From Neisseriaceae bacterium (GTDB lineage Bacteria > Pseudomonadota > Gammaproteobacteria > Burkholderiales > Neisseriaceae), in the NCBI GenBank assembly GCA_017989485.1, contig JAGNPU010000131.1:1-5951 (forward strand): a stretch of 5,951 bases of DNA, read 5' to 3'. Of the stretch, positions 5,184 to 5,951 are shown one piece after another. The position numbers and the translations under genes were made by a program. Positions within the stretch are counted from its first letter, which is position 1, and the number at the start of each line of letters is the position of its first letter. The notes under the pieces were generated by a model. That model worked only from the letters and a program-made list of their open reading frames with translations, was not told where the DNA came from and ran no database searches.

Positions 5184-5951
5184 TTACGCCTGAAATGGGA
5201 AGGACAGGGCCGGCAAGATGGTGCCGCTCACTTCGCCAAAGCCGATGCGTAAACCCTCTTTTTGACAATGTCCGCGCATGATTAAGGTGTCGCCATCGGC
5301 AATAAACGTGCGCTCTTCGCCGTTGTGTAACACCAAGGGTTCGGTGCCGTTCCAGGTGATCTCCAGCAGGCTGCCGCGTGAATCCTTAGTGGGGCCGGAA
5401 ATGGTGCCCGAGCCCATGATGTCGCCGACGCGGACGTTACAGCCACCGATGGTGTGGTGGGTCAGCTGCTGCACCATGCTCCAATACATGTATTTGAAGT
5501 TGGTGTGGGTGATGACGGTTTCGCCTTCGTCTACGGCAATGGCGACTTCCAGCTGAATGTCGTAGTTTTGGTTGGCAGATTGCTGTAAATAGGCCAAAGG
5601 CTGGGGGGATTGTTCAGGGCCGGCACAGCGAAATGGGGCCAGCGCAGCCATGGTCACTACCCATGGCGAAATAGAGGTGCCAAACGTTTTGGCATTGAAC
5701 GGGCCTAGGGGCACGTATTCCCATTGCTGTAAATCACGTGCCGACCAGTCATTCAACAGCACCATGCCAAAAATGTGCTCTTCGGCATTGTCGATGTTGA
5801 TGGTTTCACCCAGCTCGGTCGGCTTGCCAACGATGAAGCCGGTTTCTAATTCGATGTCTAGCTTGCGACAGGCGCTGAACACGGGGCGTTCTTTGTCCGG
5901 CAGTTTGATTTGCCCGCTGGGGCGCGTAATGTCGGTGCCACTGACCACCAC
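5184..5951 (-). CDS. fahA: Fumarylacetoacetase, C-terminal 255 residues
   Basis: The frame is open through the right edge; the first visible codon is an internal GTG, not a start, so the N-terminal part (about 165 residues by comparison with mammalian FAH) is missing. The fragment carries hallmark FAH positions: metal ligands in ELE (fragment residues 34-36) and Asp68 of NDWSARD, active-site Gln75, Tyr79 and Lys88 in QQWEYVPLGPFNAK, the SGTISGP loop (181-187, Thr183) and Glu197 in GSLLEITW. These line up without gaps with known mouse FAH residues E199, E201, D233, Q240, Y244 and K253. The enzyme hydrolyses 4-fumarylacetoacetate to fumarate and acetoacetate, the last step of tyrosine degradation. 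It is the full-length FAH type (normally about 420-430 residues), not the shorter fumarylpyruvate hydrolase type, which argues for homogentisate and against gentisate catabolism. maiA follows after 6 bases. Confidence 0.95.
   Translation of the reverse strand: MVVSGTDITRPSGQIKLPDKERPVFSACRKLDIELETGFIVGKPTELGETINIDNAEEHIFGMVLLNDWSARDLQQWEYVPLGPFNAKTFGTSISPWVVTMAALAPFRCAGPEQSPQPLAYLQQSANQNYDIQLEVAIAVDEGETVITHTNFKYMYWSMVQQLTHHTIGGCNVRVGDIMGSGTISGPTKDSRGSLLEITWNGTEPLVLHNGEERTFIADGDTLIMRGHCQKEGLRIGFGEVSGTILPALSFPFQA

Noticed and set aside
5184..5951. Interpretation as fumarylpyruvate hydrolase of a gentisate pathway
   Set aside because: The conserved blocks (WEYVPLGPF, TNFKYMYW, MGSGTISGP) and gapless alignment with mammalian FAH residues identify the full-length fumarylacetoacetase type.
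1..5951. Search for mobile elements, CRISPR repeats, tRNA genes or defence systems
   Set aside because: No transposase, spaced direct repeats, cloverleaf or defence domain was seen; all larger frames are explained by metabolic, transport or repair genes.

Overview
The window looks like a piece of a Gram-negative proteobacterial chromosome with balanced base composition, compact gene spacing, clear Shine-Dalgarno sites and GC-hairpin/T-run terminators. The genus cannot be fixed from sequence alone. One near-match to a Neisseriaceae-type DNA uptake sequence (4297-4308) and the general style of the proteins would fit a neisserial relative, but this is weak.

The right part (2457-5951, minus strand) is the distal end of an aromatic amino acid (tyrosine/homogentisate) catabolic operon. 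In transcription order it holds the C-terminal 255 residues of fumarylacetoacetase (fahA, start beyond the right edge), maleylacetoacetate isomerase (maiA), a two-module VOC/glyoxalase-fold protein of unknown role, and an aromatic-acid MFS transporter of the AAHS type. maiA follows fahA after 6 bases. The VOC gene overlaps maiA by the ATGA arrangement and uses a strong ribosome site inside the maiA end. The MFS gene follows after 178 bases that hold two perfect inverted repeats. MaiA turns maleylacetoacetate into fumarylacetoacetate and FahA splits that into fumarate and acetoacetate. The earlier enzymes (4-hydroxyphenylpyruvate dioxygenase, homogentisate 1,2-dioxygenase) are not in the window.

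In the centre, a GMC-family FAD oxidoreductase (768-2390, plus strand) converges on the MFS gene. The two share a symmetric bidirectional terminator (2408-2441). The oxidoreductase has its own likely promoter with an unusual layout: a consensus -10, a near-consensus -35, a 20-base spacer and a perfect 12-base palindrome exactly centred in that spacer. This is the geometry of promoters controlled by MerR-family activators.

On the left, a divergent minus-strand gene at 1-251 encodes the N-terminus of a uracil-DNA glycosylase superfamily protein. Between it and the oxidoreductase are about 516 bases with no recognisable gene but with a strong plus-strand terminator (499-524). That implies an unannotated short plus-strand transcript. 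A 32-codon hydrophobic reading frame (371-469) just before it is one candidate product, and a small RNA is the other.

No rRNA, tRNA, CRISPR array, insertion sequence or phage gene was seen. The most promising unexplained elements are the centred-palindrome promoter, the orphan terminator, the VOC protein coupled to maiA, and the paired inverted repeats ahead of the transporter.
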